The notes below the pieces were generated by a model. The model did not search any database. It was not told the origin of the DNA and worked only from the letters and a program-made list of their open reading frames with translations. Below are positions 25,818 to 33,736 of a stretch of 64,000 nt of DNA, one piece after another. A program made the position numbers and the translations under genes. The stretch lies in NCBI GenBank assembly GCA_001828855.1, contig MHZT01000048.1, positions 62,001-126,000 on the forward strand. The letters are read 5' to 3'. Within the stretch, counting starts at the first letter, position 1, and each line of letters opens with the position of its first letter. Origin of the DNA: Rhodobacterales bacterium RIFCSPHIGHO2_02_FULL_62_130. Its GTDB lineage: Bacteria > Pseudomonadota > Alphaproteobacteria > Rhodobacterales > Rhodobacteraceae.

Positions 25818-26618
25818 TCATAGCCCGTCAAGGCAGGTTTGCATCAGCGATGAGTCGGCCGTTTCAAGCCCGTCGATCACGTCAAAGTGGTGGGTGCCGG
25901 CATCGACGGTCCACGGACAGGACCAGCTTTCCGATAGCGTGCGGGCTTGCCACAGGAACGCAGGGCGCTCTTGTCCGCCGACCCAGACATGGGCTTGAAC
26001 TCCTGCGCGCAGGGCGTGGCGTGCAGGGCTTTCGCTCTTGGTTTCGGCAGCGTCAAGGTGCAGGGTGTCCTGCATTTGTGTAGCCCGCAGCGGTTCCAGT
26101 TCTGCAATGGGAGAAATCGGGATCACACGGTTGACGCGCGCCGCGACTGTGCCGCTGCGATCGGTGCAGGCCATGCGGGCAGCCAGATGGCCACCGGCAG
26201 AATGGCCGGTTACCACAACCGGCCCCGCGATCAGGTCACAGGCCGCGACAATGGCCGCATCCACTTCGGCGGTCATCCCGGAAATGCGGGCCTCGGGGGC
26301 AAGCGTGTAGGACGGCATGGCGCAAGCCCAGCCCCGCGCCAGCGCGCCTGACGCAAGATGGGACCACAGATCGCGGTTTGTCTCCATCCAATAGCCGCCG
26401 TGGACAAAAACCATCAACCCCCGTGGTTCCGCGACGGGCATAAACAGATCGAACCTGTTGCGCGGCAGTGGACCATAAGGCAGATCCAGCCGCGCCCGAG
26501 CGCCCAGTCCGGCACGGAAAGCGGCGGCCTTCTGTGTCCAAAAGGCCGGTAATGTATCGGACCCCGGGATAAACGTCGAATTGGCATAGGCGCGATCTGG
26601 ATCAAGTGGATTGCACAT
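25818..26618 (-). CDS. Alpha/beta hydrolase (esterase/arylformamidase-like)
   Basis: A 266-residue serine hydrolase. The oxyanion motif HGGYWMETN lies near residue 73. The nucleophile elbow GHSAGGHLAARM (Ser near 140) and the late acid and histidine (HHFDVIDGL near the C-terminus) complete the triad. HGGYW with GHSAGG is typical of bacterial kynurenine formamidase-like and HSL-type esterases. Substrate is unknown, and no tryptophan-degradation genes are adjacent. ATG 26618 is chosen; a GTG three codons upstream is possible. Divergent from gabD. Confidence 0.8.
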   Translation of the reverse strand: MCNPLDPDRAYANSTFIPGSDTLPAFWTQKAAAFRAGLGARARLDLPYGPLPRNRFDLFMPVAEPRGLMVFVHGGYWMETNRDLWSHLASGALARGWACAMPSYTLAPEARISGMTAEVDAAIVAACDLIAGPVVVTGHSAGGHLAARMACTDRSGTVAARVNRVIPISPIAELEPLRATQMQDTLHLDAAETKSESPARHALRAGVQAHVWVGGQERPAFLWQARTLSESWSCPWTVDAGTHHFDVIDGLETADSSLMQTCLDGL

Positions 26619-26719
26619 TTTCTTCACACGTTAAGTTAATTCATTTCTGTCTCTGTCGGAACTGGACTTTTCCGCCTGTCCCATGCATTGCATGGACACC
26701 CGAGAAATGGGAGGCCCAC

Positions 26720-28198
26720 ATGCTCGATTCCGTCACCGATCTTCGTTCTATCCTGAAAGACCCCGGCCTGCTGCCGAACAAAGCCTATGTTGCGGGCGAA
26801 TGGGTTGATGCCGCCGATGGCGCGACCTTTGCCGTCACCAACCCCGCGCGCGGCGATGTCATTGCCACCGTTCCCGACCTGACCCGCGCCGATGCGGCCC
26901 GTGCCATTGCCGCCGCAGACGTGGCCCGCCGTGAATGGGCAGCACGGACTGGCAAGGAACGCGCTCAGGTGATGCGCAAGTGGTTTGATCTGTGCATGGC
27001 CGCGCAGGAAGATCTGGCAACCATCCTGACCGCCGAAATGGGCAAGCCGCTGGCCGAGGCCAAGGGCGAGATTGCCTATGGATCGGCCTATATTGAATGG
27101 TTTGGCGAAGAGGCCAAGCGCACCTATGGCGAGATTATTCCCGGCCATATGCGTGACAAGCGGATTCAGGTGCTGAAACAGCCGATCGGGGTTTGTGCCT
27201 CGATCACGCCGTGGAACTTCCCCAACGCGATGATCGCCCGCAAAGTAGCCCCCGCGCTGGCAGCGGGCTGTGGCTTTGTGGCGCGCCCTGCGGCGGAAAC
27301 CCCGCTGTCGGCGATTGCGCTGGCGGTTCTGGCCGAACGGGCCGGTGTTCCTGCTGGTGTGTTCTCGGTGATCACCTCGTCGCGGTCGTCCGAGATCGGC
27401 AAGGAATTCTGCGAGAATCCGGCGATCCGCAAGCTGACTTTCACCGGATCGACCGAAGTTGGCCGCATCCTGCTGCGTCAGGCCGCCGATCAGGTGCTGA
27501 AATGCTCGATGGAGCTGGGCGGCAACGCGCCGTTCATCGTGTTCGATGACGCCGATCTGGATGCGGCTGTCGAAGGCGCGATGATTTCCAAGTTCCGCAA
27601 CAACGGCCAGACCTGCGTTTGCGCCAACCGCATCTATGTGCAGGCGGGCGTTTATGATGCCTTTGCCGAAAAGCTGGCGGCGGCGGTCAAGAAGCTGGCC
27701 ATCGGTGACGGGCTTAAGGCCGGCATCACCACCGGACCGCTGATCAACGAAGATGCGGTTGAAAAGGTCGAAGAGCATATCGCCGACGTTCTGGCCGGTG
27801 GTGGCAAGGTTCTGACGGGCGGAGCGCGGCATGAACTGGGCGGCACCTTCTTCCAGCCGACCGTTGTGACCGGTGTGACCCCCGACATGATGGTGGCCAA
27901 CGAGGAAACCTTTGGCCCGCTGGCACCGCTGTTCAAGTTCGATACCGAAGAAGAGGTCATCCGCCGCGCGAATGACACGATCTTCGGTCTGGCATCCTAT
28001 TTCTACGCTCGTGACATTGGCCGCATCACGCGGGTTCAGGAACAGCTTGAATACGGTATGGTTGGCGTAAACACCGGCCTGATCTCGAACGAGATGGCCC
28101 CGTTTGGTGGCGTCAAGCAGTCTGGCCTTGGCCGCGAAGGATCGGCCCATGGTATCGATGACTACATGGAACTGAAATACGTCTGCCTGTCGATCTGA
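26720..28198 (+). CDS. gabD: Succinate-semialdehyde dehydrogenase (GabD-like)
   Basis: Oxidises succinate semialdehyde to succinate with NAD(P)+, completing the 4-aminobutyrate pathway. The 492-residue protein has the catalytic cysteine in FRNNGQTCVCANR and the general base glutamate in MELGGNAPF. FTGSTEVGRILL and TPWNFPNAM are cofactor segments. The cofactor-binding lysine of the usual KPAxxTP is replaced by arginine (ARPAAETP), a small oddity. The ATG at 26720 follows GGGAGG. A terminator follows the stop. No gabT is adjacent. Confidence 0.93.
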   Translation: MLDSVTDLRSILKDPGLLPNKAYVAGEWVDAADGATFAVTNPARGDVIATVPDLTRADAARAIAAADVARREWAARTGKERAQVMRKWFDLCMAAQEDLATILTAEMGKPLAEAKGEIAYGSAYIEWFGEEAKRTYGEIIPGHMRDKRIQVLKQPIGVCASITPWNFPNAMIARKVAPALAAGCGFVARPAAETPLSAIALAVLAERAGVPAGVFSVITSSRSSEIGKEFCENPAIRKLTFTGSTEVGRILLRQAADQVLKCSMELGGNAPFIVFDDADLDAAVEGAMISKFRNNGQTCVCANRIYVQAGVYDAFAEKLAAAVKKLAIGDGLKAGITTGPLINEDAVEKVEEHIADVLAGGGKVLTGGARHELGGTFFQPTVVTGVTPDMMVANEETFGPLAPLFKFDTEEEVIRRANDTIFGLASYFYARDIGRITRVQEQLEYGMVGVNTGLISNEMAPFGGVKQSGLGREGSAHGIDDYMELKYVCLSI

Positions 28199-28218
28199 CA
28201 TCAGGCGATTTCGACAGC

Positions 28219-28246
28219 AAACGGCGGGGGAGACCCCGCCGTTTTG
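28219..28246 (+). terminator. Rho-independent terminator after gabD
   Basis: AACGGCGGGG (28220-28229) and CCCCGCCGTT (28234-28243) pair around a 4-base loop, followed by a short T run. It separates gabD from the convergent SDR gene. Confidence 0.85.
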
Positions 28247-28256
28247 CATTTGCGGG

Positions 28257-29057
28257 TCAGTGCCGGGTTTCCGACATCAGACCGGGCCGCACCCCCAACC
28301 CCATCGAGGCATCAATCACGGCACCATGCAGCACGGTGGAATGTGAGCCTGCCAGAAACGCCACGATCGTCGCAATCTCATCAGGTTCGATCAGGCGGCC
28401 TTTGGGCAGGCCAGACAGGAACTGCACGCGTTCCGGCGCTGTCAGATGGTTCAACGTCGATTGCTGGAACATCGCGGTGTTGGTGGCTCCGGGGCAGACC
28501 GCGAACACATCGACCGCCGTTTGCACCTGTTCGGCCGCAAGCTGGCGTGTCAGGTGGGCAACGGCTGCTTTGCTCATGCCGTCGGACAGCGAGAAGCCCG
28601 GAAAAACCGCAACCCCACCCCCGACCGAGGACAGATTGATGATCTTGCGCGCCGTTCCTGTCGCCGGTCGCGCCAGAAAGCCACGACACATCGCAAGTGT
28701 TCCACCCGCATTGATCTGTAGCATCAGATCGTCTTGGTCCGACGGATCATCGGCAAAACCGGCAACTGTGGCCGATCCGACGGCGGCGTTGTTCACCAGA
28801 ATATCAATACCGCCGAAACGCTGCACCACCTGATCGAGACAGGCGCGGATCGAGGTTTTATCGCGCAGGTCCAGCGGCAGCGCCGATAGCATCGGATCGG
28901 CGGCGCACAGAGCGCTGATCTGGTCCAAAGGCTCTATCCCGTCCAGATAGGTGAAACAGACCTGCGCGCCCGCGCCCCGCAAACTGTCCACCACCGACCG
29001 CCCGATCCCGCGCCATCCGCCTGTGACAAGCGCCACCGCCCCCTGCAAATCCGCCAT
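28257..29057 (-). CDS. Short-chain dehydrogenase/reductase with altered catalytic site
   Basis: A 266-residue Rossmann-fold oxidoreductase. The cofactor motif TGGWRGIG lies at 12-19, the NNAA motif at 89-92 and the catalytic-region serines at 143-144 (NLSS). In place of the usual Tyr-x-x-x-Lys the sequence is DGMSK, that is Asp159 with Lys163 retained. The proton-donating tyrosine is therefore absent, so classical SDR chemistry is doubtful. The C-terminal PGATNTAMF and VIDASMGLG segments are normal. Substrate unknown. Divergent from the peptidoglycan-binding gene. Confidence 0.85.
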   Translation of the reverse strand: MADLQGAVALVTGGWRGIGRSVVDSLRGAGAQVCFTYLDGIEPLDQISALCAADPMLSALPLDLRDKTSIRACLDQVVQRFGGIDILVNNAAVGSATVAGFADDPSDQDDLMLQINAGGTLAMCRGFLARPATGTARKIINLSSVGGGVAVFPGFSLSDGMSKAAVAHLTRQLAAEQVQTAVDVFAVCPGATNTAMFQQSTLNHLTAPERVQFLSGLPKGRLIEPDEIATIVAFLAGSHSTVLHGAVIDASMGLGVRPGLMSETRH

Positions 29058-29169
29058 TTTCGCCCCTGCTATCCGATAACATTCCGCCGATTTTGCCTAG
29101 CGCGGTGGGGTGGCGCATTGCTGTCCCATCGCCCTGACGAATGGGCCGACCACCATGAAAGGACACGAC

Positions 29170-29655
29170 ATGCTGCCCGCTGTCAAACGCACTGCTCTTG
29201 CCACTCTGACCGCCCTTGCCATCGCTGCCACGCCGGCTGCCCCCGCCCTTGCTTGGGGCCAGAGCGAGCAGGATGTGTTGAAGGGGGTTGTCGGCACCCT
29301 CTTGGTGCAGGGCATCATCCGCGAAGGCAAGAAATATCACCGCCAGCCCGCCTATGCGCCGCCGCCGGTTTATGCACAGCCGGTTTATGCTCAACCCGAT
29401 TATTATCAGCCGCGTGCGACCACCAGCATCTACCGCACACCTGTCGCGCGGGCCTTTGGCAGCTATTCGTCCAGCGAACGGCGGCTTATCCAGCGGCGAC
29501 TCTCGGCCTTTGGCTATTATCGTGGCGGGATTGACGGCTCTTTCGGTCCCGGCACCTATTCTGCGATTGTGGCTTATGCCGATGACGAAGGTATGCGGGG
29601 ATATCTGGGTTCGACAAGTGACGCCTACGGCATATTTGATAGCCTGATCTACTGA
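29170..29655 (+). CDS. Secreted peptidoglycan-binding domain protein
   Basis: A 161-residue exported protein. The signal peptide ends near PALAWG (about residue 28). A Tyr/Pro/Gln-rich linker with repeated PVYAQP follows. The C-terminus (about 95-155) is a PG_binding_1-like domain: RRLIQRRLSAFGYYRGGIDGSFGPGTYSAI. It probably acts in the periplasm on or near the cell wall. ATG 29170 follows AAAGGA and is preferred over ATG 29155. Confidence 0.8.
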   Translation: MLPAVKRTALATLTALAIAATPAAPALAWGQSEQDVLKGVVGTLLVQGIIREGKKYHRQPAYAPPPVYAQPVYAQPDYYQPRATTSIYRTPVARAFGSYSSSERRLIQRRLSAFGYYRGGIDGSFGPGTYSAIVAYADDEGMRGYLGSTSDAYGIFDSLIY

Positions 29656-29678
29656 TCCCCCAATTTTGCGAAAAATTT

Positions 29679-29714
29679 ACGCGCCAGCCCCAAGGAGTGT
29701 CAGGGCTGGCGCGT
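29679..29714. other. Perfect 12-bp hairpin before the sigma factor gene
   Basis: ACGCGCCAGCCC (29679-29690) pairs perfectly with GGGCTGGCGCGT (29703-29714) around a 12-base loop containing AAGGAG. It ends 12 bp before the sigma factor ATG. On the minus strand it is followed by an AT-rich tract (AAATTTTTCG), as in a terminator, but no minus-strand gene enters here. Confidence 0.7.
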
Positions 29715-29726
29715 CTGATCTAGGCT

Positions 29727-30269
29727 ATGTTGATGGGCACCCCTGACGAGATTTTGGCAAATGCCGCAGCGGGCGGTGACAGGGCCGCTTTTGCGGTGCT
29801 GGTGCAGCGCCATTATGACCGGGTGTTTGGCCTTGCCTACAGGCTGACCGGCGCGCGGGCCGAGGCACAGGATCTGACCCAAGACATCTGCGCGGCCCTG
29901 CCCGCCAAGCTGCAGCACTGGCGTGGCGAGGCGCGATTCACTACTTGGCTGTATCGCGTGGTGGTGAACGCCGCGCATGATCGCCGCCGCAGGCAGGCGA
30001 CACATGTGCGGGCGGCAACTGGCTGGGGCGATTGGGAAATCGCACGGCAAGACGAAATCACGGTGCAAGCCGAGGCGCAGGACTGGCTGGCGCAGGCTAT
30101 GGCGCGGCTTTCGGTGGAACTGCGCGACACCGTTGCGCTGGTCTTGGGTGAAGAGATGACCCAAGCCGATGCTGGCACGATCTTGGGTGTGTCGGAAGGC
30201 ACCATCGCGTGGCGCATGTCCGAGGTGAAAAAGCGCCTGCGGGCCATGGCGGCAGAGGAGGCGAAATGA
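29727..30269 (+). CDS. ECF-type RNA polymerase sigma factor
   Basis: A 180-residue sigma-70 family protein with only regions 2 and 4. Region 2 (about 20-85) contains HYDRVFGLAYRLTG, the acidic DLTQDI helix and FTTWLYRVVVNAAHDRRRR. Region 4 (about 120-170) has LRDTVALVLGEEMTQADAGTILGVSEGTIAWRMSEVKKRLR, a helix-turn-helix. It starts at ATG 29727 (or 29733) after the hairpin above. It overlaps the vWA gene by 4 bp (ATGA), so the vWA protein is its likely regulator. Confidence 0.9.
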   Translation: MLMGTPDEILANAAAGGDRAAFAVLVQRHYDRVFGLAYRLTGARAEAQDLTQDICAALPAKLQHWRGEARFTTWLYRVVVNAAHDRRRRQATHVRAATGWGDWEIARQDEITVQAEAQDWLAQAMARLSVELRDTVALVLGEEMTQADAGTILGVSEGTIAWRMSEVKKRLRAMAAEEAK

Positions 30270-32188
30270 TGGATGACCTTGCTGCCCTGAAGACTGCCCT
30301 GCGCCCGCCTGCGCCCGATGCCGCCGCAAAAGAGGCTGCCATCCGGCTGGCGATGGAAAATTTTGACCGGCTCCAAGGATCGGATGCTGCCCTGCGTCCT
30401 ACTCAGGACCGCCCGAAAAGGGCGGGGTTCCTGAATGGAGTTCGTGCCATGATTCAAGCTTTCAACAGCCGCCCCGTGCTGGCGGCGACAACCTCTGTTG
30501 CTGCCCTGTGTCTTGGGTTGGTGGTGATCCTGCCGCTGACGGGGCAGGGGCCGGTTTCACGCGCGCCCTTGGCCGTGCAGCCCCCCAAGGCGGAAACCGC
30601 CGCACCCCAGACCGCCCGCAAGGTTGCGCCTGATGCCGTGGCTCCGGTTCAGACCGATACGGTGATCGCTGAAATCCAGATGGAGGAAACCGCAACGGTG
30701 GCCGAAGCCCCGATGCCCACCCTTGCCGCGCCCAAGGCCGCGCCCGTTTCCGAATTGTCCGGGATGGTTGCGGACAGTCCTGCGCCCGCACCGGACAGCA
30801 CCGAAAGCTTTGCCAACGCTCCGGCTAATCCGGTCAAGATCACCGCCGAAGAGCCGATTTCCACCTTTTCCATCGACATTGACAAGGCCTCTTACGCGGT
30901 GGTGCGGTCATCGCTGAACACCGGTTTTTTGCCCGATCCGGCTTCGGTCCGCGTCGAAGAAATTGTCAACTATTTCCCCTACGCCTACCCTGCACCAGAG
31001 GCGGGGCAGGCCTTCCGCCCCGCGGTTGCGGTGATGCCGACGCCGTGGAACCCCGATACGCGACTGGTGCGGATTGCGCTGCAAGGGGCCAGCGTTTCGG
31101 TGGAAAATCGTCCCGCGCTGAACCTTGTGTTCCTGATCGACACCTCGGGCAGCATGGACGAGCCGAACAAACTGCCCCTGCTGAAGCAATCACTGGCGCT
31201 GATGCTGGATCAGTTGCACGCACAGGATCAGGTGGCCATCGTCGCCTATGCCGGATCGGCGGGGCAGGTGTTGGCCCCCACCTTTGCCAGTGATCGCGCC
31301 ACGATCATGGCCAGTCTGGACCGGCTTGGCGCTGGCGGCTCAACGGCGGGGGCCGAGGGGCTGGCGCTCGCCTATCAGGTGGCGGAAAGCATGGCGGCGG
31401 AAGGCGAGGTCAGCCGCGTGCTGCTGGCCACTGATGGCGATTTCAACGTCGGGTTGGCGGACCCCGAGGCGCTGAAGGACTATGTCGCAGCAAAGCGGCA
31501 GACTGGGGTATATCTGTCGGTGCTGGGCTTTGGGCGCGGCAATCTGGATGATGCAACGATGCAGGCCTTGGCGCAGAACGGCAATGGCACCGCCGCCTAT
31601 ATCGACACGCTGTCCGAGGCGCGCAAAGTGCTGGTCGATCAGGTCGCAGGGGCGCTTTATCCGATTGCGGATAATGTGAAAATACAGGTTGAATGGAACC
31701 CCGCCCAAGTCGCGGAATATCGGCTGATCGGCTATGAAACCCGCAGCCTGCGCCGCGAGGATTTCAACAATGACAAGGTTGACGCGGGCGAAATCGGGGC
31801 CGGAACCGCTGTGACCGCGCTTTACGAGATCACGGCACCCGATAGCCCTGCCTTGCGGAATGATCCGTTGCGCTATGGAACGGCGGCGGCGGTCAAGGGC
31901 TCGGACGAGTTGGGATTCCTGCGTCTGCGTTCGGTGGCTCCGGGGGAAACGGTCAGCAGCCTGCAGGAAACGCCGATCATGGCGGGGGGCGCGGTGGATG
32001 ATGACGCGCGCTTTGCTGCCGCCGTGGCGGGGTTCGGGCAGTTGCTGACGGGGGCGACCTATCTGGGCGATTGGGGCTGGGATCAGGCGATTGAACTGGC
32101 GCTGTCGGCGCGGGGGGAGGATGCCTTTGGCTACCGGATCGAGGCGGTGAACCTGATGCGATTGGCCAAGGCGTTGTCGGCACCGTAA
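30266..32188 (+). CDS. Membrane vWA protein, YfbK-like, coupled to the sigma factor
   Basis: A 640-residue protein. The N-terminal cytoplasmic segment (about residues 1-65) could bind the sigma factor. One membrane helix at about 70-93 follows, then a Pro/Ala-rich linker. A YfbK-type N-domain (ISTFSIDIDKASYAVVRSSL) precedes a vWA domain (about 285-450) with the metal site DTSGS (in FLIDTSGSMDE) intact. The C-terminus resembles the DUF3520 domain. Pairing with an ECF sigma factor by overlap suggests a membrane sensor or anti-sigma role, which is inferred. A terminator follows. Confidence 0.82.
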   Translation: MMDDLAALKTALRPPAPDAAAKEAAIRLAMENFDRLQGSDAALRPTQDRPKRAGFLNGVRAMIQAFNSRPVLAATTSVAALCLGLVVILPLTGQGPVSRAPLAVQPPKAETAAPQTARKVAPDAVAPVQTDTVIAEIQMEETATVAEAPMPTLAAPKAAPVSELSGMVADSPAPAPDSTESFANAPANPVKITAEEPISTFSIDIDKASYAVVRSSLNTGFLPDPASVRVEEIVNYFPYAYPAPEAGQAFRPAVAVMPTPWNPDTRLVRIALQGASVSVENRPALNLVFLIDTSGSMDEPNKLPLLKQSLALMLDQLHAQDQVAIVAYAGSAGQVLAPTFASDRATIMASLDRLGAGGSTAGAEGLALAYQVAESMAAEGEVSRVLLATDGDFNVGLADPEALKDYVAAKRQTGVYLSVLGFGRGNLDDATMQALAQNGNGTAAYIDTLSEARKVLVDQVAGALYPIADNVKIQVEWNPAQVAEYRLIGYETRSLRREDFNNDKVDAGEIGAGTAVTALYEITAPDSPALRNDPLRYGTAAAVKGSDELGFLRLRSVAPGETVSSLQETPIMAGGAVDDDARFAAAVAGFGQLLTGATYLGDWGWDQAIELALSARGEDAFGYRIEAVNLMRLAKALSAP

Positions 32189-32193
32189 AATGC

Positions 32194-32226
32194 AAAAGGC
32201 CCGACGCGATGTCGGGCCTTTGTCGT
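32194..32226 (+). terminator. Terminator after the vWA gene
   Basis: AAAGGCCCGAC (32195-32205) and GTCGGGCCTTT (32211-32221) pair around a 5-base loop; the tail is TGTCGTTTTG. It sits between convergent vWA and hsp20 genes. Confidence 0.85.
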
Positions 32227-32239
32227 TTTGGGACTGGCT

Positions 32240-32704
32240 TCAGACCGTCGCGTTTTCCAGCGCCTTGGCCTCAATCGCGGCGGGGCGACCGATTTCGATG
32301 CGGCGCGGCTTCAGCGCCTCGGGCGTTTCGCGGATCAGGTCGATGTGCAGCATCCCGTGTTCCTGCGTGGCTCCGGTGACGCGGACATGATCGGCCAAAG
32401 CAAAGCGGCGATCAAAGGCGCGGGTGGCAATGCCACGGTGCAGATAGGTCTTTTCTGCCGCCTCGGGTGCTTTGCGCGCGGTAACATGCAGCGCGCCATC
32501 CTTCACCTCGACCGTCAGATCCTCGGGCGCGAAGCCTGCGACGGCAATCGAGATGCGATAGGCATCATCGGCAATCTTTTCAATGTTGTAGGGCGGGTAA
32601 GTCGGCTGGGCGACATCGGCGGTCAGCGCGCGATCCATCAGATCGGCAATACGGTCAAACCCAACAGTTGCACGGTAAAGCGGTGCAAGATCAAAGCTAC
32701 GCAT
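32240..32704 (-). CDS. Small heat-shock protein (Hsp20/IbpA type)
   Basis: ATP-independent chaperone that holds unfolding proteins. The 154-residue protein has the alpha-crystallin domain at about 30-125. It contains YPPYNIEKIADDAYRISIAVAGF, VEVKDGALHVTARK and FALADHVRVTGATQEHGMLHIDL. An unusually good GAAGGAGG ribosome-binding site precedes ATG 32704. No ROSE-type thermometer was recognised in the short leader. Confidence 0.9.
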   Translation of the reverse strand: MRSFDLAPLYRATVGFDRIADLMDRALTADVAQPTYPPYNIEKIADDAYRISIAVAGFAPEDLTVEVKDGALHVTARKAPEAAEKTYLHRGIATRAFDRRFALADHVRVTGATQEHGMLHIDLIRETPEALKPRRIEIGRPAAIEAKALENATV

Positions 32705-32835
32705 AGCATCCTCCTTCGAGCGATGGTTCAAAGCCTTCCCTTCTGGGACAGGCGGTTTCTGCGCCGAAGACCCGATTGCGGCACCTTCGACACCACCGAT
32801 ATGGGAAGCGATTTGCGCGGTTCAAGCCCCCCCGT

Positions 32836-33651
32836 TCAGGGCGTCGCGGGTTGCACCTTGATGAATTTCGCGCCTTTGGCAGCCCCGCCCGACAATATCC
32901 GCACACCCGATGACGACACATGCGCCACACCGTCACCGGCGGCCATTTCTGCACGCAGGATTTGTAGCGGCCCATCCAGCACCGTGCCAAGCGCCACCTT
33001 CTGCCCCTCGACATCGGCCTTCGCCGAGATGACGGACACCACGCGCGCTACGCCGTCCTGCACAGCAAAGATCGGCGCACCGGAGGCTCCGAAATCGACA
33101 TCGCAATTCAGCACAAGAATGTCTGGCCTGCCATCAAGAACATGACAGACCTCTTGCAGCGAAGGTGCTTCGGCGCGGTCTTGCGCGTATGAGACCACCG
33201 CCACCTCGCCGCCCACAACCGGCGCGGCGGCAGTTGGCAGCGGCCTGATCGACGGCAGCAGGATCGGCTGATCCAGTTGCAGCAAGGCAAGGTCGTAGGC
33301 AACGCGATCAACGCCCACCTCACCGCCATAAACGTAATCCGGATGGGGCAGGGCGCGACGGATGTTGCGGTAGGCCTCGGCACGGCCATTGCGCCAACCG
33401 GCCAGAAACTCGATGGAGGCGACATCGTTGCGCGCGCCGGTTTCCTTGTCGAACAAGCAATGCGCAGCGGTCAGCACCAGATCGGGGGCAATCAGCGTGC
33501 CGGTGCAAAACCCGCGACTGCCCAGATCAAGCCGCCCCACCGCCTGCCAGTCCCGCCCCGCATCCGCCGTTTCAAGGCTGACCAACCCCGTTTCCTGCGC
33601 TTGGGCAGGCAGGGCGGCAAGAAGGGTCAGGGCGGCAAGAAGGGCGCGCAT
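32836..33651 (-). CDS. Secreted trypsin-like serine protease
   Basis: A 271-residue chymotrypsin-fold protease. The signal peptide ends near AALPAQA (residue 19). The triad is TAAHC (His), YDLALLQL (Asp) and GASGAPIF (Ser), the last a variant of GDSGGP. Paired cysteines flank the His loop and the serine region. No propeptide or PDZ domain is evident. Periplasmic or secreted location follows from the signal peptide; the physiological substrate is unknown. ATG 33651 starts the signal peptide. Confidence 0.85.
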   Translation of the reverse strand: MRALLAALTLLAALPAQAQETGLVSLETADAGRDWQAVGRLDLGSRGFCTGTLIAPDLVLTAAHCLFDKETGARNDVASIEFLAGWRNGRAEAYRNIRRALPHPDYVYGGEVGVDRVAYDLALLQLDQPILLPSIRPLPTAAAPVVGGEVAVVSYAQDRAEAPSLQEVCHVLDGRPDILVLNCDVDFGASGAPIFAVQDGVARVVSVISAKADVEGQKVALGTVLDGPLQILRAEMAAGDGVAHVSSSGVRILSGGAAKGAKFIKVQPATP

Positions 33652-33711
33652 GGTGTCTCCGGTCCTTTGCCGCATTAGTCACGGATTGCGGCAATTCTTG
33701 GGCAAACGGCA

Positions 33712-33736
33712 GGTGCGTGCAAGCACACACCCTACC
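33712..33736. repeat. Family 1 palindrome overlapping the glcF stop codon
   Basis: GGTGCGTG (33712-33719) and CACACACC (33724-33731) form a stem with one mismatch around a 4-base loop, followed by CTACCC. The CTA at 33732-33734 is the TAG stop codon of glcF on the minus strand, so the repeat supplies the end of that gene. Confidence 0.8.

Noticed and set aside
29653-29690. TGATCC followed by an AT-rich stretch, resembling an RpoE-type promoter for the sigma factor
   Set aside because: The -35-like hexamer overlaps the previous stop codon and no matching -10 is seen at the usual spacing.
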